This document shows positions 1 through 10,738 of a DNA stretch of 55,663 nt, piece by piece. The stretch is from Buttiauxella warmboldiae (GTDB lineage Bacteria > Pseudomonadota > Gammaproteobacteria > Enterobacterales > Enterobacteriaceae). The position numbers and the translations under genes were made by a program. Positions within the stretch are counted from its first letter, which is position 1. Each line of letters begins with the position of its first letter. The notes under the pieces were generated by a model, which worked only from the letters and a program-made list of their open reading frames with translations, ran no database searches and had not been told where the DNA came from. The stretch is taken from contig NZ_RPOH01000035.1 of the NCBI RefSeq assembly GCF_003818135.1, positions 1 to 55,663 of the forward strand. Reading direction: 5' to 3'.

Positions 1-32
1 AAAAACAAGGAAAATCAATTGTTACGGGCGGT

Positions 33-779
33 TTAGCGCAGTAACGCCAGCAGGAAAACCACTTCGCCTAATTCGATGGCGGCCCCCAGGGTGTCGCCGG
101 TTTGCCCGCCGAGCGTGCGACGTAACATCAGGCCTAAACCCCACACGGCAAACACCGTTACCCCCAGCGCCAGCAGACCCGCCATCGGCAACAGCACGGT
201 GCATAACACCGCGCCACCCGCCAGCGTCAGCAGCGTTTGCGTACCGGTCACCTTGCCGATAAACAGGTTACCCAGCCCCTGCTCGCGGGCATATTTATGG
301 TTGTACATCAGCAGCACGCAGGCGGCACGTCCGGCGACGGATGCCGCGGCTAACACCATCAGCATATTGTTGCCGCGCATAGCCAGTTCGCTGACTACCA
401 GCACTTTCGTCACAATCACAAAGATCAGCGCCAGCCCGCCGTGAGTCCCGAGGCGGCTGTCGCGCATAATTTCTAACATACGGTCGCGGGTACGCGCGGA
501 GAATATTCCGTCGCAGGTATCGGCAAGCCCATCAAGATGGAAGCCGCCGGTCAGTAAGGCCAGCGCCAGCACGTAACCCATTGCCGCCAGCGGCAGGCCC
601 GCCCAGGGCTGCAGCAGCGTAAACACCGCTGCGGCTAACGCGCCTAATACCAGCCCGACAAACGGGAAGGTCACAATACCGCGCACATACTGGTGGCTTT
701 CAATGCCGTCCGACCAACGCGCGCGCACCGGAATGCGGCTCATAAACTGCAGGGTGGCAAAAAACAGGCGAACATTCAT
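33..779 (-). CDS. cobS: Adenosylcobinamide-GDP ribazoletransferase (cobalamin synthase) CobS
   Basis: Membrane enzyme that joins adenosylcobinamide-GDP to alpha-ribazole(-phosphate), near the end of B12 assembly. The 248-residue protein matches the family length. It has several hydrophobic segments and the acidic motif [13 protein letters not shown] at about residues 80-92, which is characteristic of CobS. The start ATG overlaps the cobU stop as ATGA, so translation is probably coupled. It is the last complete gene of the operon here. In Salmonella cobT follows, and it would lie just outside the window. Confidence 0.97.
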   Translation of the reverse strand: MNVRLFFATLQFMSRIPVRARWSDGIESHQYVRGIVTFPFVGLVLGALAAAVFTLLQPWAGLPLAAMGYVLALALLTGGFHLDGLADTCDGIFSARTRDRMLEIMRDSRLGTHGGLALIFVIVTKVLVVSELAMRGNNMLMVLAAASVAGRAACVLLMYNHKYAREQGLGNLFIGKVTGTQTLLTLAGGAVLCTVLLPMAGLLALGVTVFAVWGLGLMLRRTLGGQTGDTLGAAIELGEVVFLLALLR

Positions 780-1318
780 TTAATTTTGACTCCAATCCCT
801 GAAACAACCAGCCAGACTTCATCGGCGCATTGTGCCAGGCGCTGATTTACCCGCCCGGCAATATCGCGGAAATGCCGCGCCAGGCGGTTTTCCGGCACAA
901 TCCCCATTCCCACTTCGTTAGTGACCAGAATCACTTCCGCCGGGCAGGCCTTACAGGCCGCCAGCAAAATATCGATTTGCCGCGCCACCGCCTCTTCGAT
1001 TAACTCAAAATCCCACTCCTCCTCGGGTTTCTCGCCCGCGGCATCGTACATTACATTGGTGATAAGCGTCGTAATGCACTCCAGCAGCACGGCTTCCTGC
1101 GCGCAGTTGCGTTCATTAATCACGGCGTTTAATTCACGATACTGCTCAACGGTGCGCCAGTGAGCCGGGCGGCTGTCGCGGTGGTGCGCAATTCGCTGCG
1201 CCATCTCAACGTCGAAAATTTTCGAGGTGGCGATATACAGCACGCGCTCAAAATTTGCCGCCAGCTGTTCAGCATGGCGGCTCTTGCCGCTGCGCGCGCC
1301 GCCGGTGACGAGTTTCAT
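776..1318 (-). CDS. cobU: Adenosylcobinamide kinase / adenosylcobinamide-phosphate guanylyltransferase CobU
   Basis: Bifunctional enzyme that phosphorylates adenosylcobinamide and transfers GMP to it, giving adenosylcobinamide-GDP, the substrate of CobS. At 180 residues it has the normal length. The N-terminus carries the P-loop GGARSGKS, followed by the His-rich stretch [13 protein letters not shown] that holds the guanylylated histidine in Salmonella CobU. The C-terminus ends [10 protein letters not shown] as in Salmonella. It overlaps cbiP upstream and cobS downstream by four bases each. Confidence 0.97.
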   Translation of the reverse strand: MKLVTGGARSGKSRHAEQLAANFERVLYIATSKIFDVEMAQRIAHHRDSRPAHWRTVEQYRELNAVINERNCAQEAVLLECITTLITNVMYDAAGEKPEEEWDFELIEEAVARQIDILLAACKACPAEVILVTNEVGMGIVPENRLARHFRDIAGRVNQRLAQCADEVWLVVSGIGVKIK

Positions 1319-2853
1319 ACCCTTTGCTCCTGATGCTCGCGCATTATCTGATAAATCCTTTCAATATCAATATGTTCACGCATTGAATCGGCCAGAATAG
1401 TAAACTGCGCCTCTTTATGCTGCCGGTAGTCGAAGTTTTCCCCTTCCCAGGGGCGCAGCCCTTTGCGCAGGCGCAGGGCGTTCAGCAGGCTGCGGGTAAA
1501 TTCACCGCTATCAAACAGGCCGTGCAGGTAGGTGCCGAGCACGCGCCCGTCGGCGCTGATTGCCCCATCAATATGATGGCAGGGCCGCATATTACAGCTG
1601 GTGAAGGTGGCAAACGGAGCGGTATTTTCACCGCGCCGCGTCTCGCCCAGATGAATTTCATAGCCCTGTAACGCCGCCCCTGAGCTTGCGGCAAACAGGC
1701 CGGGCAACGCGCTCTGCACCTGCCCGGACACGCGGGTCGTGGTCTTCTCACTGGCGAAATGCGTGACGACATCCAGCAGACCGAGGCCCGGCATTTCCCC
1801 CAGGCCCGACTCCACTTCGTCGTAAATATGCTGCCCGAGCATCTGATAGCCGCCGCAGATCCCCAGCACCGCGCCGTGATTGCGATGATGTGCCAGCAGC
1901 GCCTGCTCTAAACCGTTTTCCCGCAGCCAGCGTAAATCACCGAGGGTATTTTTACTGCCAGGCACAATCACCAGGTCGTGGTTATTCAGCTCATCAGGCT
2001 TGCTGACGTAGCGCAGGCGCACGTCGGGCTGTGCGGCCAGCGCGTTGAAATCGGTGAAGTTCGACATATACGGCAGCTGTAGCACCGCAATATCCAGATC
2101 TTTTACCGCTGCGGAATCATATTTCCCGCGCTCCAGCACCACGCTGTCCTCATCTTCCAGGTCAACGTTCAGCCACGGCATCACCCCTAATACCGGCACG
2201 CCGGTTAATGCTTCAATCTGTTCGATGCCGGAATAGAGCAGCGCCACGTCGCCGCGAAATTTATTGATGATAACCCCCTTTACGCGCCACTTTTCGTGCT
2301 CCAGCAGCAGCGCAATGGTGCCGTAAATCGCGGCGAATACGCCGCCACGGTCAATATCGGCCACCAGAATCACCGGGCATTGCGCCAGTTCCGCCATCCC
2401 CATATTGACGATATCGCGATCGCGCAAATTGATCTCAGCCGGGCTACCCGCGCCTTCCAGCACCATGACGTCGTGTTCTGCCGCAAGGCTCTGGTACACC
2501 TCACGGATCTGCGCTTTCAGCTGTGGTTTGTAATTGTGATAGGTCACCGCATCCATATTAGTGGCGACTTTACCCATCAATACCACCTGCGCTTTACGGT
2601 CGCTGGTCGGCTTGAGCAGTACCGGGTTCATACGCACATCCGGGGCGATACCCGCCGCTTCGGCCTGGAAAATCTGCGCGCGGCCCATCTCTTTACCGTC
2701 CGGGGTAATGCCGGAGTTCAGCGCCATATTTTGCGATTTAAACGGCGCGGTGCGCTGGCCGTCCTGGGCAAAGATGCGGCACAGGCCCGCCACCAGCATA
2801 CTTTTCCCGACATCCGAAGCGGTGCCCTGAACCATTATTGCGAGGCTCATCAT
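1315..2853 (-). CDS. cbiP: Cobyric acid synthase CbiP (glutamine-hydrolysing)
   Basis: Amidates the b, d, e and g side chains of adenosylcobyrinic acid a,c-diamide using glutamine and ATP. The 512-residue protein has an N-terminal dethiobiotin-synthetase-like ATPase domain ([10 protein letters not shown] near residue 9; ADIDRGG in the middle) and a C-terminal class I glutamine amidotransferase domain whose nucleophile lies in [18 protein letters not shown] lies nearer the C-terminus. Two consecutive ATG codons are possible starts. The first overlaps the cbiO stop as ATGA, so I used it. Confidence 0.96.
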   Translation of the reverse strand: MMSLAIMVQGTASDVGKSMLVAGLCRIFAQDGQRTAPFKSQNMALNSGITPDGKEMGRAQIFQAEAAGIAPDVRMNPVLLKPTSDRKAQVVLMGKVATNMDAVTYHNYKPQLKAQIREVYQSLAAEHDVMVLEGAGSPAEINLRDRDIVNMGMAELAQCPVILVADIDRGGVFAAIYGTIALLLEHEKWRVKGVIINKFRGDVALLYSGIEQIEALTGVPVLGVMPWLNVDLEDEDSVVLERGKYDSAAVKDLDIAVLQLPYMSNFTDFNALAAQPDVRLRYVSKPDELNNHDLVIVPGSKNTLGDLRWLRENGLEQALLAHHRNHGAVLGICGGYQMLGQHIYDEVESGLGEMPGLGLLDVVTHFASEKTTTRVSGQVQSALPGLFAASSGAALQGYEIHLGETRRGENTAPFATFTSCNMRPCHHIDGAISADGRVLGTYLHGLFDSGEFTRSLLNALRLRKGLRPWEGENFDYRQHKEAQFTILADSMREHIDIERIYQIMREHQEQRV

Positions 2854-3656
2854 GCTTCCTTTGGTTCGCGTAACGCGTTAAATAGTTGAGTTTCGGTTTT
2901 GCACAGCGGGAAACCAAGCTCGCTGTGCAGCTTGACTAGCCACGGCTGTACCAGGCCTGCTTCACGCAGCAGGGATGCCTGGCGAAAGACCTCACCGGGT
3001 TTGCCCTGCGCCATGATTTTGCCGCCGTTAAGCACATAAACGCCATCACAAACTTCATAAATCAAATCAATATCATGGCTTGAGATAACCACATGTTTAC
3101 CCCGGGCTGCGATGCGGGCGATTATCTCAATCATCTGCTGGCGGCCGCTCGGGTCAAGCCCGGCGGTGGGTTCATCAAGCAGCAGATAGTCGGCTTCCAT
3201 CACCAGCGCCCCGGCAATCGCGACGCGTTTCTTTTGCCCGTGGCTTAAATACTGTATCGGTTTATGGCGAAAAGAGCCCGCGTCGACCAGCTCAATAGTC
3301 TGTTCCACTCGGCGGGCAATTTCCCTTTCGTCAACGCCAAGGTTATGCAGGCTAAACGCGATATCGCTATCAATATCGGTATAGAAAATTTGCTGTTCCG
3401 GGTCCTGAAACACCGTAGTGACGCGCTGGCGATGCTCCATTAACCCGGCTTTGCTGTAATTAAGCGCTTTCCCCTGCCATAACACGGCCCCCTGCTGCGG
3501 GCGCAGCACGCCGTTGAGGTTCATAAACAGCGTGGATTTTCCACAGCCGTTCGCCCCGACAATGCCCGTTACCGGAAACGCGCCAAAATCGAAGCTTAAA
3601 TCGTGCAGAACGGTTTCGTCCTGGTAGCGGAAAGATAAATTAAGGGTTGCGAGCAT
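2850..3656 (-). CDS. cbiO: Cobalt ECF transporter ATP-binding subunit CbiO
   Basis: ATPase of the CbiMNQO cobalt uptake system. It shows Walker [11 protein letters not shown]-loop [11 protein letters not shown] signature LSHGQKKR, Walker [12 protein letters not shown] and the switch histidine in ISSHDIDL. I chose the ATG at 3656 because Salmonella CbiO starts MLAT at this point. A GTG at 3671 that overlaps the cbiQ stop as GTGA is a good alternative, adds five residues and would fit the coupled style of the operon. Confidence 0.95.
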   Translation of the reverse strand: MLATLNLSFRYQDETVLHDLSFDFGAFPVTGIVGANGCGKSTLFMNLNGVLRPQQGAVLWQGKALNYSKAGLMEHRQRVTTVFQDPEQQIFYTDIDSDIAFSLHNLGVDEREIARRVEQTIELVDAGSFRHKPIQYLSHGQKKRVAIAGALVMEADYLLLDEPTAGLDPSGRQQMIEIIARIAARGKHVVISSHDIDLIYEVCDGVYVLNGGKIMAQGKPGEVFRQASLLREAGLVQPWLVKLHSELGFPLCKTETQLFNALREPKEA

Positions 3657-3667
3657 CGGTGCGGTTC

Positions 3668-4345
3668 TCACAGGTGGAAATCACCCTGGTAAAGTTTGAC
3701 CTCAAGCGTGGTGACCATTTGTTGGTAACGCAGCAGCACGCGTGAAAACAACATGCTGATTAACATGGCAAGCGAGCGGTAGCCGCCGGGCAAGGTACGA
3801 TAACCGAAACGTAATGACTGAGCACGATGAATAGCCTGCGCTTCGTCCAGCAGGATAAAAATAAAACGCCAGGTCAGCAGGATCTGCTCGATCAGCAGGC
3901 GCGGCACGCGTAAGCGCTGTAGCAGAATAATCAGCTGCGGAAACGGCAGATTGAGCACCAGCCAGTAGGTCGCAGCGAGTGCCGCAAGGCTGCGCCAGAA
4001 CGTCTGGTTTGCCACCTGCAGCCCTTGCGCATCAATACCGATATGCCACGTGCCGAGCGGTACGCTCCATAACAGCGCCTGCGTCTGGTGTGACGCGCTG
4101 AAAATAATCGTCACCACGCCCAGCAGTAAAAAGCCCAGCGGCACCGCCAGCCAGCGCAGATAGCGCACCGGGCCCACGCGCAGCAGCCAGCAGGTGAATG
4201 CCGCAATTACCAGCAGCAAAATCCCCTGCCCGAGCGGCGGCAGCGCAAACGCCAGCGCCAGCATCAGCAGATACAGGGCGAATTTGCGCAGCGGTGAAAC
4301 GCGGCACCAGCGGCTTTGATAGCTGAGCTTATCAATCCCCAGCAT
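3668..4345 (-). CDS. cbiQ: Cobalt ECF transporter transmembrane subunit CbiQ
   Basis: Transmembrane T-component of the energy-coupling-factor cobalt importer. It links the ATPase CbiO to the substrate-binding CbiMN. The 225-residue protein has four to five hydrophobic segments in its N-terminal two thirds. Near the C-terminal half lie the ARS/ARG-like coupling motifs, with AIHRAQSLRFGYR and the downstream MLFSRVLLR matching the expected arginine-containing helices. It overlaps cbiN by 14 bases. Confidence 0.95.
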   Translation of the reverse strand: MLGIDKLSYQSRWCRVSPLRKFALYLLMLALAFALPPLGQGILLLVIAAFTCWLLRVGPVRYLRWLAVPLGFLLLGVVTIIFSASHQTQALLWSVPLGTWHIGIDAQGLQVANQTFWRSLAALAATYWLVLNLPFPQLIILLQRLRVPRLLIEQILLTWRFIFILLDEAQAIHRAQSLRFGYRTLPGGYRSLAMLISMLFSRVLLRYQQMVTTLEVKLYQGDFHL

Positions 4346-4613
4346 GGTCGCCGCGTCTGCCCCGGTAGAATCCCAGAATATAAAAAATCACCGCCGTGCC
4401 GATTGAGCCTTGCAGGGTAAACAGCAGGCTTTCAATTTCGCTGCTTGCCGGTTCATACAGCGGCTCAAACCACGGTTGGTAATGCGGGGCGACAGCTAAA
4501 ATCTGGCTTTCGGCCTGCTCGTCAGAGCCGCCGTATTCGCCGCCGTGCGGGATAAAAAACGGCACAATCATTAATCCCACCACCAGGGCGAGCAGAATCA
4601 GGGTCTTTTTCAT
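4332..4613 (-). CDS. cbiN: Cobalt ECF transporter auxiliary subunit CbiN
   Basis: Small two-helix membrane protein (93 residues) that works with CbiM in cobalt capture. The N-terminal hydrophobic segment (TLILLALVVGLMIVPFF) is followed by a periplasmic stretch with GEYGGSDEQAE and then a second transmembrane helix ending in YRGRRG. This layout is typical of CbiN. It starts one base after the cbiM stop. Confidence 0.95.
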   Translation of the reverse strand: MKKTLILLALVVGLMIVPFFIPHGGEYGGSDEQAESQILAVAPHYQPWFEPLYEPASSEIESLLFTLQGSIGTAVIFYILGFYRGRRGDHAGD

Positions 4614-4614
4614 C

Positions 4615-5346
4615 TTAGTGGCTCCTTGCTGGAAGCAGCTGTCGTCTGGTGAGCTGCTCGTAAATCATCACGGTCAGCAGACCTTCGGCAATAGCAATCG
4701 GGATCTGCGTCAGGCAGAAGATGCCCATAAATTTCAGCGCAGAGCCGGTGATGCCGAAATGCGGATCGGGGAATGCCGCGCCCAGTTGAATAGAGGTGAC
4801 AAAGTAGGTGGTTAAGTCAGCCAGCATCGCGCACAGGAACACGGCTACGTCGCGGCGAAAACCCGCTCTGCACGCCAGTTTCCACACCAGATAGCCGACA
4901 ACCGGGCCAATCACCGCCATCGACATGCCGTTGGCACCCAGCGTCGTCAGGCCGCCGTGGGCCAGCAACAGCGCCTGGAACAGCAGCACAATCGCCCCCA
5001 GAACCGCGACCACGCCCGGTCCAAACAGGATCACCGCAAGTCCTGCGCCGGTTGGGTGTGAACAGCTTCCGGTTACCGAGGGAATTTTTAACGCCGAGAG
5101 CACAAAAATAAACGCGCCGCATAATGCCAGCAGCACTTTCTGGTTGCTGTCATGGGCCACTATCTGGCGCAGGCGCACCAGCCCGACGTACAGGCAAGGC
5201 AGGAATAAAATCCACCACGCCAGCGCCCACATCGGCGGCAGGAAGCCTTCCATAATGTGCATGGCGAAGGCTTCCTGCGGCACGATAAGCAATAACATCC
5301 CCATACCCAGCCCGCTTAGCGAGAGTTTTTTAACAAGTTGCTCCAT
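4615..5346 (-). CDS. cbiM: Cobalt ECF transporter S-component CbiM
   Basis: Substrate-specific membrane component of the cobalt importer. The 243-residue protein has the metal-binding motif [10 protein letters not shown] at the end of a cleaved or membrane-spanning N-terminal segment. In the mature family the N-terminal Met-His forms part of the cobalt site. About six further hydrophobic segments follow, including the conserved [18 protein letters not shown]. It is followed by cbiN, cbiQ and cbiO, giving a complete transporter inside the biosynthetic operon. Confidence 0.96.
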   Translation of the reverse strand: MEQLVKKLSLSGLGMGMLLLIVPQEAFAMHIMEGFLPPMWALAWWILFLPCLYVGLVRLRQIVAHDSNQKVLLALCGAFIFVLSALKIPSVTGSCSHPTGAGLAVILFGPGVVAVLGAIVLLFQALLLAHGGLTTLGANGMSMAVIGPVVGYLVWKLACRAGFRRDVAVFLCAMLADLTTYFVTSIQLGAAFPDPHFGITGSALKFMGIFCLTQIPIAIAEGLLTVMIYEQLTRRQLLPARSH

Positions 5347-5349
5347 GAT

Positions 5350-6063
5350 TTACCCCTGACGACGCCACTGTTTATTCACCAGAATGGTGGAAAAATACGG
5401 CAGCGGTTGATCCCCCGGCACAGACTTCAGATCCCGCCAGCACTGCTCGCCCGGCAGCGTCGCCTCCGCCATTAACACCGCGCTATCGATAAGATCAAGG
5501 TGCTGCAACAGCGCTTTAATTTGCGCGAAACGCCCGTAAACCTTCATCAGCACCACGCACTCGTGGGCGCGCAGCGCCTCGGCCAACGCCTGATGCGATA
5601 CGGTACAGGACATCACCGCCAGCGACTGCTGCTCCATCGCCAGCGGCAGCTGCGCACGCGATGCGATAGCGGCAAAAGAGGTGACGCCGGGCACAATTTC
5701 CAGCCACTCAGGGTGGCCAATCCGCGCCAGTAAATAGACCCAGGTACTGAATAACATTGCATCGCCGAGCGTGATAAATCCCACCTGCTTGCCCTGCTCC
5801 ACTTCGTGGATTAGCGCGGCGGCGGTTTCATCCCACACCAGCGCTTTTTCGTCGTTATCGGCGCTCATCGGGAAGTGGCAGGTGCGCACTTCGGTGGCGT
5901 CGCTTAAATACTCGCGCACAATAGAGAGCGCCAGGCTGTCGCCGCCTTTGCGCCCGGCCGGGGCGTAGAGCACATCCAGCTTGCCGATGATCCGTGCTGC
6001 GCGCACGGTGATCAGGTCACTGGCGCCAGGGCCGGTGCCAAGGGCATATAAACGTCCGCTCAT
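5350..6063 (-). CDS. cbiL: Cobalt-factor II C20-methyltransferase CbiL
   Basis: SAM-dependent methyltransferase that adds the C-20 methyl group to cobalt-sirohydrochlorin, giving cobalt-factor III. The protein begins with the tetrapyrrole-methylase glycine motif ALGTGPGASDLIT and carries the mid-protein GDAMLFSTWVYL and IVPGVTSFAA blocks. The reading frame is open further upstream, but the ATG at 6063 overlaps the cbiK stop as ATGA and gives 237 residues, the Salmonella length. Confidence 0.95.
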   Translation of the reverse strand: MSGRLYALGTGPGASDLITVRAARIIGKLDVLYAPAGRKGGDSLALSIVREYLSDATEVRTCHFPMSADNDEKALVWDETAAALIHEVEQGKQVGFITLGDAMLFSTWVYLLARIGHPEWLEIVPGVTSFAAIASRAQLPLAMEQQSLAVMSCTVSHQALAEALRAHECVVLMKVYGRFAQIKALLQHLDLIDSAVLMAEATLPGEQCWRDLKSVPGDQPLPYFSTILVNKQWRRQG

Positions 6064-6857
6064 GCCGTCGCCTCCGCCGGTAATTTTTCCAGCGCACTCT
6101 GCAGATGGTTGACGAACATGGCGCGAATTTTCGGGTTTTCGCCCAGCCCTTGCAGCCACGGCTGCGCCTCAATACCCGCTTCCTGCAGCTGCGTTTTCCA
6201 GGAATCTTCTTCATCCGACGCCATGTCGTTAATCGCGTGATCTCCGGCCACCAGCATCAGCGGCATCAGGTGGACTTTGCGCACCTTTTCCTGCAGCAGG
6301 CCGCGCACGATCAGGTCGATCTCCGGGTAGCTTTCTACCGCGCCAACGCGGGCCGGAATGTTACGCGCCGCCATCAGATGGTCGAGGCAGGCATAGGCAG
6401 AAAACGCATGGTGGCTGGCCCCGTGGCCCATAAACACCACGCGCTCGTCGGCCTCCATCACAGGCATCTGGCTTTGCAGCGCGTCCAGCAGCAGCTCATA
6501 GTCGTTGAAATCACTCAGCAGCGCCGTGCCTAACGCCAGGCGCTGGAACAAATGGCTGTGCGCCTGCACTTCGCGGGCGATTTTTTCGTATTCGTCACCG
6601 TTAATCACATGCAGCGACTGCACCGCCACATCCTGATAGCCAAGTGCGGCCAGGCGCTGCAATGCCTGCGCCGGGGAGTCGATCTCCAGGTTATCGCGGC
6701 TTTTTAACTTGCGGATAATCATGCCGGAGGTAAAGGCGCGGAACAGATCGCGGTCGGCAAAAGTGCGCGCCAGCTGCTCTTCGCAGGCCACAATATTTTT
6801 CGCACAGGTATCGTGGTAACTGGTGCCAAAACTGATGACTAACAGGGCTTTGTTCAT
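6060..6857 (-). CDS. cbiK: Anaerobic cobaltochelatase CbiK
   Basis: Inserts Co2+ into sirohydrochlorin, committing it to B12. The 265-residue class II chelatase keeps the residues described for Salmonella CbiK: His145 in MGHGASHH, Glu175 in GAVESYPE and His207 in VAGDHAIND, all at the same numbering. It has no signal peptide, so it is cytoplasmic, unlike the periplasmic CbiK haem-associated variants of some sulfate reducers. It overlaps cbiJ by one base (TAATG). Confidence 0.97.
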   Translation of the reverse strand: MNKALLVISFGTSYHDTCAKNIVACEEQLARTFADRDLFRAFTSGMIIRKLKSRDNLEIDSPAQALQRLAALGYQDVAVQSLHVINGDEYEKIAREVQAHSHLFQRLALGTALLSDFNDYELLLDALQSQMPVMEADERVVFMGHGASHHAFSAYACLDHLMAARNIPARVGAVESYPEIDLIVRGLLQEKVRKVHLMPLMLVAGDHAINDMASDEEDSWKTQLQEAGIEAQPWLQGLGENPKIRAMFVNHLQSALEKLPAEATA

Positions 6858-7645
6858 TATTTTCTCTCTTGCAGCCAGCGCAGCACGCGGCGGCTCACAT
6901 CTTCACGGCTTTCCAGCAATTCCGGGCCATTAACAAGGGGCTGTGGGCGAGTCACCACCACACAGGGAATGTTTCGCGCCAGGGCGGGGTTAATTTTGTC
7001 GAGATAGCCGCCTTCCGCACCTGACTCTTTGGTGATCAGCACGTCGGGCGCGCAAAAGTCATACATTGCGGCGTTAAATTCGGCACTAAACGGGCCGCGC
7101 AGCGCAATAATATTGTCGACGCCCAGCCCCAGCTCTTCGCACTGCGCAATCACTTCTCGAGTGGGCAGCACCCGCGCTAACAGCGTTTTGCCCGGCAACC
7201 CCTGAAGGTACGCCGCCAGCTCTTTGCTGCCGGTGGTCAACAACACGCGCGGGCCGAACTGGTTTGCCACGGCGCAGGCCTGCTGCAAACTGGCAACTTT
7301 ATGCAGCAGCGGGTGTTCCAGCACATCCAGTTCGCTATGGCGCTGGTAGCGGCTGAGCGTGGCGCCTGCAGTTTCACAGGCGCGGGTAATATTGTGGCTG
7401 AGCAGTTCGGCATAGGGGTGCGAGGCATCAATCACCCAGCTCACCGCGTGGCTCGCCAGCCACTGAGCTATTTCATCGCTATCGATGCGCCCAACGCGAA
7501 TTTGCCCGCCGATATCCCCCGCCAGCGCCTTGCCCACCGCTGTCGCGACCGAAAGGGTGTATGAAATGCGGTGTTGATCGAGGATCTGGCAGATAAAGCG
7601 GGCATCGCTGGTTCCGCCAAACACCAGTACCTGAGGCTCACTCAC
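6857..7645 (-). CDS. cbiJ: Cobalt-precorrin-6A reductase CbiJ
   Basis: NADH-dependent reductase of the corrin ring at the precorrin-6 stage in the anaerobic route. It has an N-terminal dinucleotide-binding motif VFGGTSDAR, the family block SWVIDASHPYAELLS near residue 65-80, and LLTTGSKELA in the middle. The protein is 262 residues. The start is GTG at 7645, overlapping the cbiH stop as GTGA. Confidence 0.95.
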   Translation of the reverse strand: MSEPQVLVFGGTSDARFICQILDQHRISYTLSVATAVGKALAGDIGGQIRVGRIDSDEIAQWLASHAVSWVIDASHPYAELLSHNITRACETAGATLSRYQRHSELDVLEHPLLHKVASLQQACAVANQFGPRVLLTTGSKELAAYLQGLPGKTLLARVLPTREVIAQCEELGLGVDNIIALRGPFSAEFNAAMYDFCAPDVLITKESGAEGGYLDKINPALARNIPCVVVTRPQPLVNGPELLESREDVSRRVLRWLQERK

Positions 7646-8367
7646 AGCTCATAGCCTCGCGGGGTAATCATTAAGCCGTTGCGCACAAAGGTGGTTTTGT
7701 TGCCGACGATCACCAGACTGGTCATATCCACCGGTGCGAAATCCATCTCGCCAAAGGTGGTCAGCCATTTTTGCTCTTTCTTACGCCCGGCGGCTTTCAC
7801 CACGCCGACCGGCGTTTGCGGGCGGGTAAACTCGCTCATCAGCGCAAACGCGCGCGCCAGATGCCCTTCGCGGCCACGGCTGCGCGGGTTGTAGAAGCAG
7901 ATAACAAAGTCAGCGGCGGCGGCGGCAAGAATGCGTTTTTCGATAACCGGCCACGGCGTCAGCAAATCACTCAGGCTGATATGGCAGAAATCGTGCATCA
8001 GCGGCGCGCCGAGCAGCGACGCGGCGGCAATACTGGCCGTGATGCCCGCCACCAGCCGCACTTCAATATCCAGATTCTGGGCGGTCACCAGCTCCAGCAC
8101 CAGGCCTGCCATGCCGTAGATTCCGGCATCGCCGCTGCTGATCAGCGCCACCCTGTGCCCGGCCTGCGCCAGATCAATCGCGGTCTGGCAGCGCTCAATC
8201 TCTTTGCACATGCCGGTTTTAATCACCTGTTTGTCGCCGGTCAGCGGCTTGACCAGGTGGGTATAGGTTTTATAACCGACGACAATTTCCGCTTCCTGCA
8301 GGGCCGCAATGGCTTCCTGCGTCATCATGGCTTCGCTGCCGGGGCCTATGCCAATTACCGTTAACAT
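7642..8367 (-). CDS. cbiH: Cobalt-factor III C17-methyltransferase CbiH
   Basis: Methylates C-17 and drives ring contraction of cobalt-factor III to cobalt-precorrin-4. It is a tetrapyrrole methylase with the glycine motif VIGIGPGSEAMMT at the N-terminus, LISSGDAGIYGMAG, and VAGITASIAAASLLGAP. The reading frame extends upstream, but the ATG at 8367 overlaps the cbiG stop region and gives 241 residues, matching Salmonella. Confidence 0.95.
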   Translation of the reverse strand: MLTVIGIGPGSEAMMTQEAIAALQEAEIVVGYKTYTHLVKPLTGDKQVIKTGMCKEIERCQTAIDLAQAGHRVALISSGDAGIYGMAGLVLELVTAQNLDIEVRLVAGITASIAAASLLGAPLMHDFCHISLSDLLTPWPVIEKRILAAAAADFVICFYNPRSRGREGHLARAFALMSEFTRPQTPVGVVKAAGRKKEQKWLTTFGEMDFAPVDMTSLVIVGNKTTFVRNGLMITPRGYEL

Positions 8368-9422
8368 CTGTCTGAAACTCCTAAAGTTATAGTGACGCCC
8401 TGGGTTTTCAGGGTGTGACCAACCAGCCTGCCGTGGCTCAGCAGCCACGCCGCCGGTTGCGAAACGCTGCCAACGCCGAGGGTTTCGCGCACGAAGGCCG
8501 ATACCGGAAAGCGCTGTTCGTGTTCGCTCAGTTGGTCAACGCTAAATAGTCTGAAGGGAACCTGGCGCTCTTTTGCCAGCGCCAGCAATGCCGCTTCATC
8601 CTGTTTAAGGGTGACGCTGCCGATGGCGCGCAGCGCCAGTGGGTCAAAATGATTTTCCGCCAGCTGCTGGTCTAGTAGCTCGGCAACGATTTGTAGTGAG
8701 GTATTGCGGCGGCAGCCAATGCCGGCCACCACGCGCTTAGGCACCAGCTTAAACAGCGGAATAGCCTGAGCGGGTAGCGCATCACGCAGCGTGACGCAGA
8801 CCAGCGCATCAAGCTCTGGCAGCGCATCAAGGCTGGCGACCGGGATAAAACCACGGGTATCGTATTCGTGGGCCTGCGGCGCAAAATCGCCATCCCACCA
8901 CAGGCCGACGCGCTGCTGGCTCACCAGCATCTGGTTGACGGTTTTCACCGCCTGCCGGAAATCCTGCATGCTGGCGTCAAGCTTTGCCGCCAGCGTATCG
9001 AGTGCCGCCAGTTGATTAACATCCGTGGCGGTGGTGATAACCGGATCGGCGCCCAGCAGCGCCGCCAGTTGGCGGGTCAGATCGTTCGCGCCACCGAGGT
9101 GCCCGGAAAGCAGGCTGATCACATGCTCTGCGCGCTCATCCATTACCACTACCGCCGGGTCGTGCAGCTTGTCATTTAGCAGCGGCGCAATCACACGCAC
9201 CACAATGCCGGTGGCGGCAATAAACACCAGCGCCGGATACTGGCTAAACGCCTGCGCCACCGTCCGGGCAAAACTGCCGCCAAACGGAATAAATCCCGGT
9301 TGCAGCAGCTTTTCGCTGGTAAAGCAGACCAGCGGTAACGCGGCGCGCAGGCGCTGTGCCAGCGCCACGCCGCCGGGCGTCAGGCAAAATAGCGCAATGG
9401 CTTCAGGCTTTGCGGTATTCAT
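8361..9422 (-). CDS. cbiG: Cobalt-precorrin-5A hydrolase CbiG
   Basis: Opens the delta-lactone of cobalt-precorrin-5A and releases acetaldehyde, the step that extrudes C-20. Visible blocks include the N-terminal [50 protein letters not shown] in the middle, and the C-terminal domain starting near [14 protein letters not shown] chose the ATG at 9422, inside the end of cbiF, over upstream in-frame codons because it gives 353 residues, close to the Salmonella protein. Confidence 0.95.
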   Translation of the reverse strand: MNTAKPEAIALFCLTPGGVALAQRLRAALPLVCFTSEKLLQPGFIPFGGSFARTVAQAFSQYPALVFIAATGIVVRVIAPLLNDKLHDPAVVVMDERAEHVISLLSGHLGGANDLTRQLAALLGADPVITTATDVNQLAALDTLAAKLDASMQDFRQAVKTVNQMLVSQQRVGLWWDGDFAPQAHEYDTRGFIPVASLDALPELDALVCVTLRDALPAQAIPLFKLVPKRVVAGIGCRRNTSLQIVAELLDQQLAENHFDPLALRAIGSVTLKQDEAALLALAKERQVPFRLFSVDQLSEHEQRFPVSAFVRETLGVGSVSQPAAWLLSHGRLVGHTLKTQGVTITLGVSDRC

Positions 9423-10176
9423 GGCTAAACCCTGCATCGTAAAGTTTAGAGTAGTGATACTCCTCGCCAAGAAATGCCCCGACCATAATCAGCGCGGTTT
9501 TACGTATCCCCGCCTCGCGTACTTTTTCTGCGATGTCGGAAAGCGTGCCGCGTAATTCCTGACAGTCCGGCCAGGTTGCTTTGTAGACCACCGCAGCCGG
9601 CGTATCTGGCGGGTAACCGCCCTCAATCAGGCGTTCTGCCACGCGATGAATACGCTGCACCGAGAGGAAGATCGCCATCGAGGTTTGATGCTGCGCAAAT
9701 GATTCAAGCTGTTCTAACGGCGGCATCGGCGTGCGGCCTTCAATGCGCGTGATAATCAGGCTTTGCGACACTTCCGGCACCGTGTATTCCACGCCAAGCT
9801 GCGCGGCGGCCCCCAGAAACGCACTGACTCCCGGCACCGAAACGTAGCCAATTCCGCGCTCAGTCAGCATTTCACCCTGCTCGCGAATCGAGCCATACAG
9901 CGAGAGATCGCCGGTTTGCAGGCGCACTACCAGCTTGCCCGCCTTCACGCCGCTTTCCATCAGCGCGATAATTTGCTCAAGATTCAGCGCCGCGCTGTCG
10001 TGGCATTCGGCCCCCGGCTGGCAGTCATCCAGCAGCTCCGGGTTAATCAGCGATCCGGCATAAATCACCACTTGCGCCTGTTGCAGGATGCGGTAGCCTT
10101 TTAGCGTGATCAGCTCTTTGTCGCCGGGACCTGCGCCAACGAACCAGACTTTACGGGGATCAAATAACTCAGTCAT
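9403..10176 (-). CDS. cbiF: Cobalt-precorrin-4 C11-methyltransferase CbiF
   Basis: SAM-dependent methyltransferase that adds the C-11 methyl to give cobalt-precorrin-5A, the substrate of CbiG. The 257-residue protein has the tetrapyrrole-methylase motif [16 protein letters not shown], the block [15 protein letters not shown], and [15 protein letters not shown]. It overlaps cbiT by eight bases and cbiG by twenty. Confidence 0.97.
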   Translation of the reverse strand: MTELFDPRKVWFVGAGPGDKELITLKGYRILQQAQVVIYAGSLINPELLDDCQPGAECHDSAALNLEQIIALMESGVKAGKLVVRLQTGDLSLYGSIREQGEMLTERGIGYVSVPGVSAFLGAAAQLGVEYTVPEVSQSLIITRIEGRTPMPPLEQLESFAQHQTSMAIFLSVQRIHRVAERLIEGGYPPDTPAAVVYKATWPDCQELRGTLSDIAEKVREAGIRKTALIMVGAFLGEEYHYSKLYDAGFSHEYRKA

Positions 10177-10738
10177 GGCGACCTTCCTTGCGGCAAGAGA
10201 TCAAATAAGTGGGATTGTTCGGTTTGAAATAGTGCCCGCGGCCCAATGTGGCAAGCTGCGACACCTGCAGCTGCAGGCAGTCAAAATCCTGCACCGCGCA
10301 CTGTTCAAGATGGCTTAACGCGCAGGTTAAGTTTTCCAGCAGAATAAAGGTCATCACCAGGCGCCCGCCGGGGTAAAGATGCGCAAGCGACCAGTCGATA
10401 AGCCCGGTAAGCTGCCCGCCGCTGCCGCCGATAAATACCGCATCGGCCATCGTCTCCAGCTCTATCGGCGCATACCCGCTGATAATCTCCACGTTGGGGC
10501 AGGCAAACAGTTCGCGGTTTTCCGCCATCAGCGCCAGCGCGTCAGGGTTGCGTTCAATTGCCGTCACGCGCAGCTGCGGGTAACGCATTGCCGCCTCCAG
10601 CGACACGCTGCCGGTACCGGCACCGACGTCGATAAACCGCTGCGCGCCCTCAAGCTGCAAACGCTCCAGCGCCTGGGTGCGCACCACTTCTTTGGTCATC
10701 GGCACGCGTGCGCCGCGTAAAAACAGATCATCTTTCAT
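10169..10738 (-). CDS. cbiT: Cobalt-precorrin-6B C15-methyltransferase (decarboxylating) CbiT
   Basis: Methylates C-15 and decarboxylates the C-12 acetate. It is a Rossmann-fold SAM methyltransferase, unlike the CbiF/H/L fold. Motif I is [14 protein letters not shown] and motif II is [10 protein letters not shown], with the FIGGSGG block further on. At 189 residues it is the normal stand-alone size; in many bacteria it is fused with CbiE as CobL. Here the two are adjacent, overlapping genes. Confidence 0.96.
   Translation of the reverse strand: MKDDLFLRGARVPMTKEVVRTQALERLQLEGAQRFIDVGAGTGSVSLEAAMRYPQLRVTAIERNPDALALMAENRELFACPNVEIISGYAPIELETMADAVFIGGSGGQLTGLIDWSLAHLYPGGRLVMTFILLENLTCALSHLEQCAVQDFDCLQLQVSQLATLGRGHYFKPNNPTYLISCRKEGRHD

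Noticed and set aside
2296-2889. Plus-strand open frame of 197 codons opposite cbiP
   Set aside because: It is a shadow of cbiP; the protein is rich in His, Arg and Gln without any domain.
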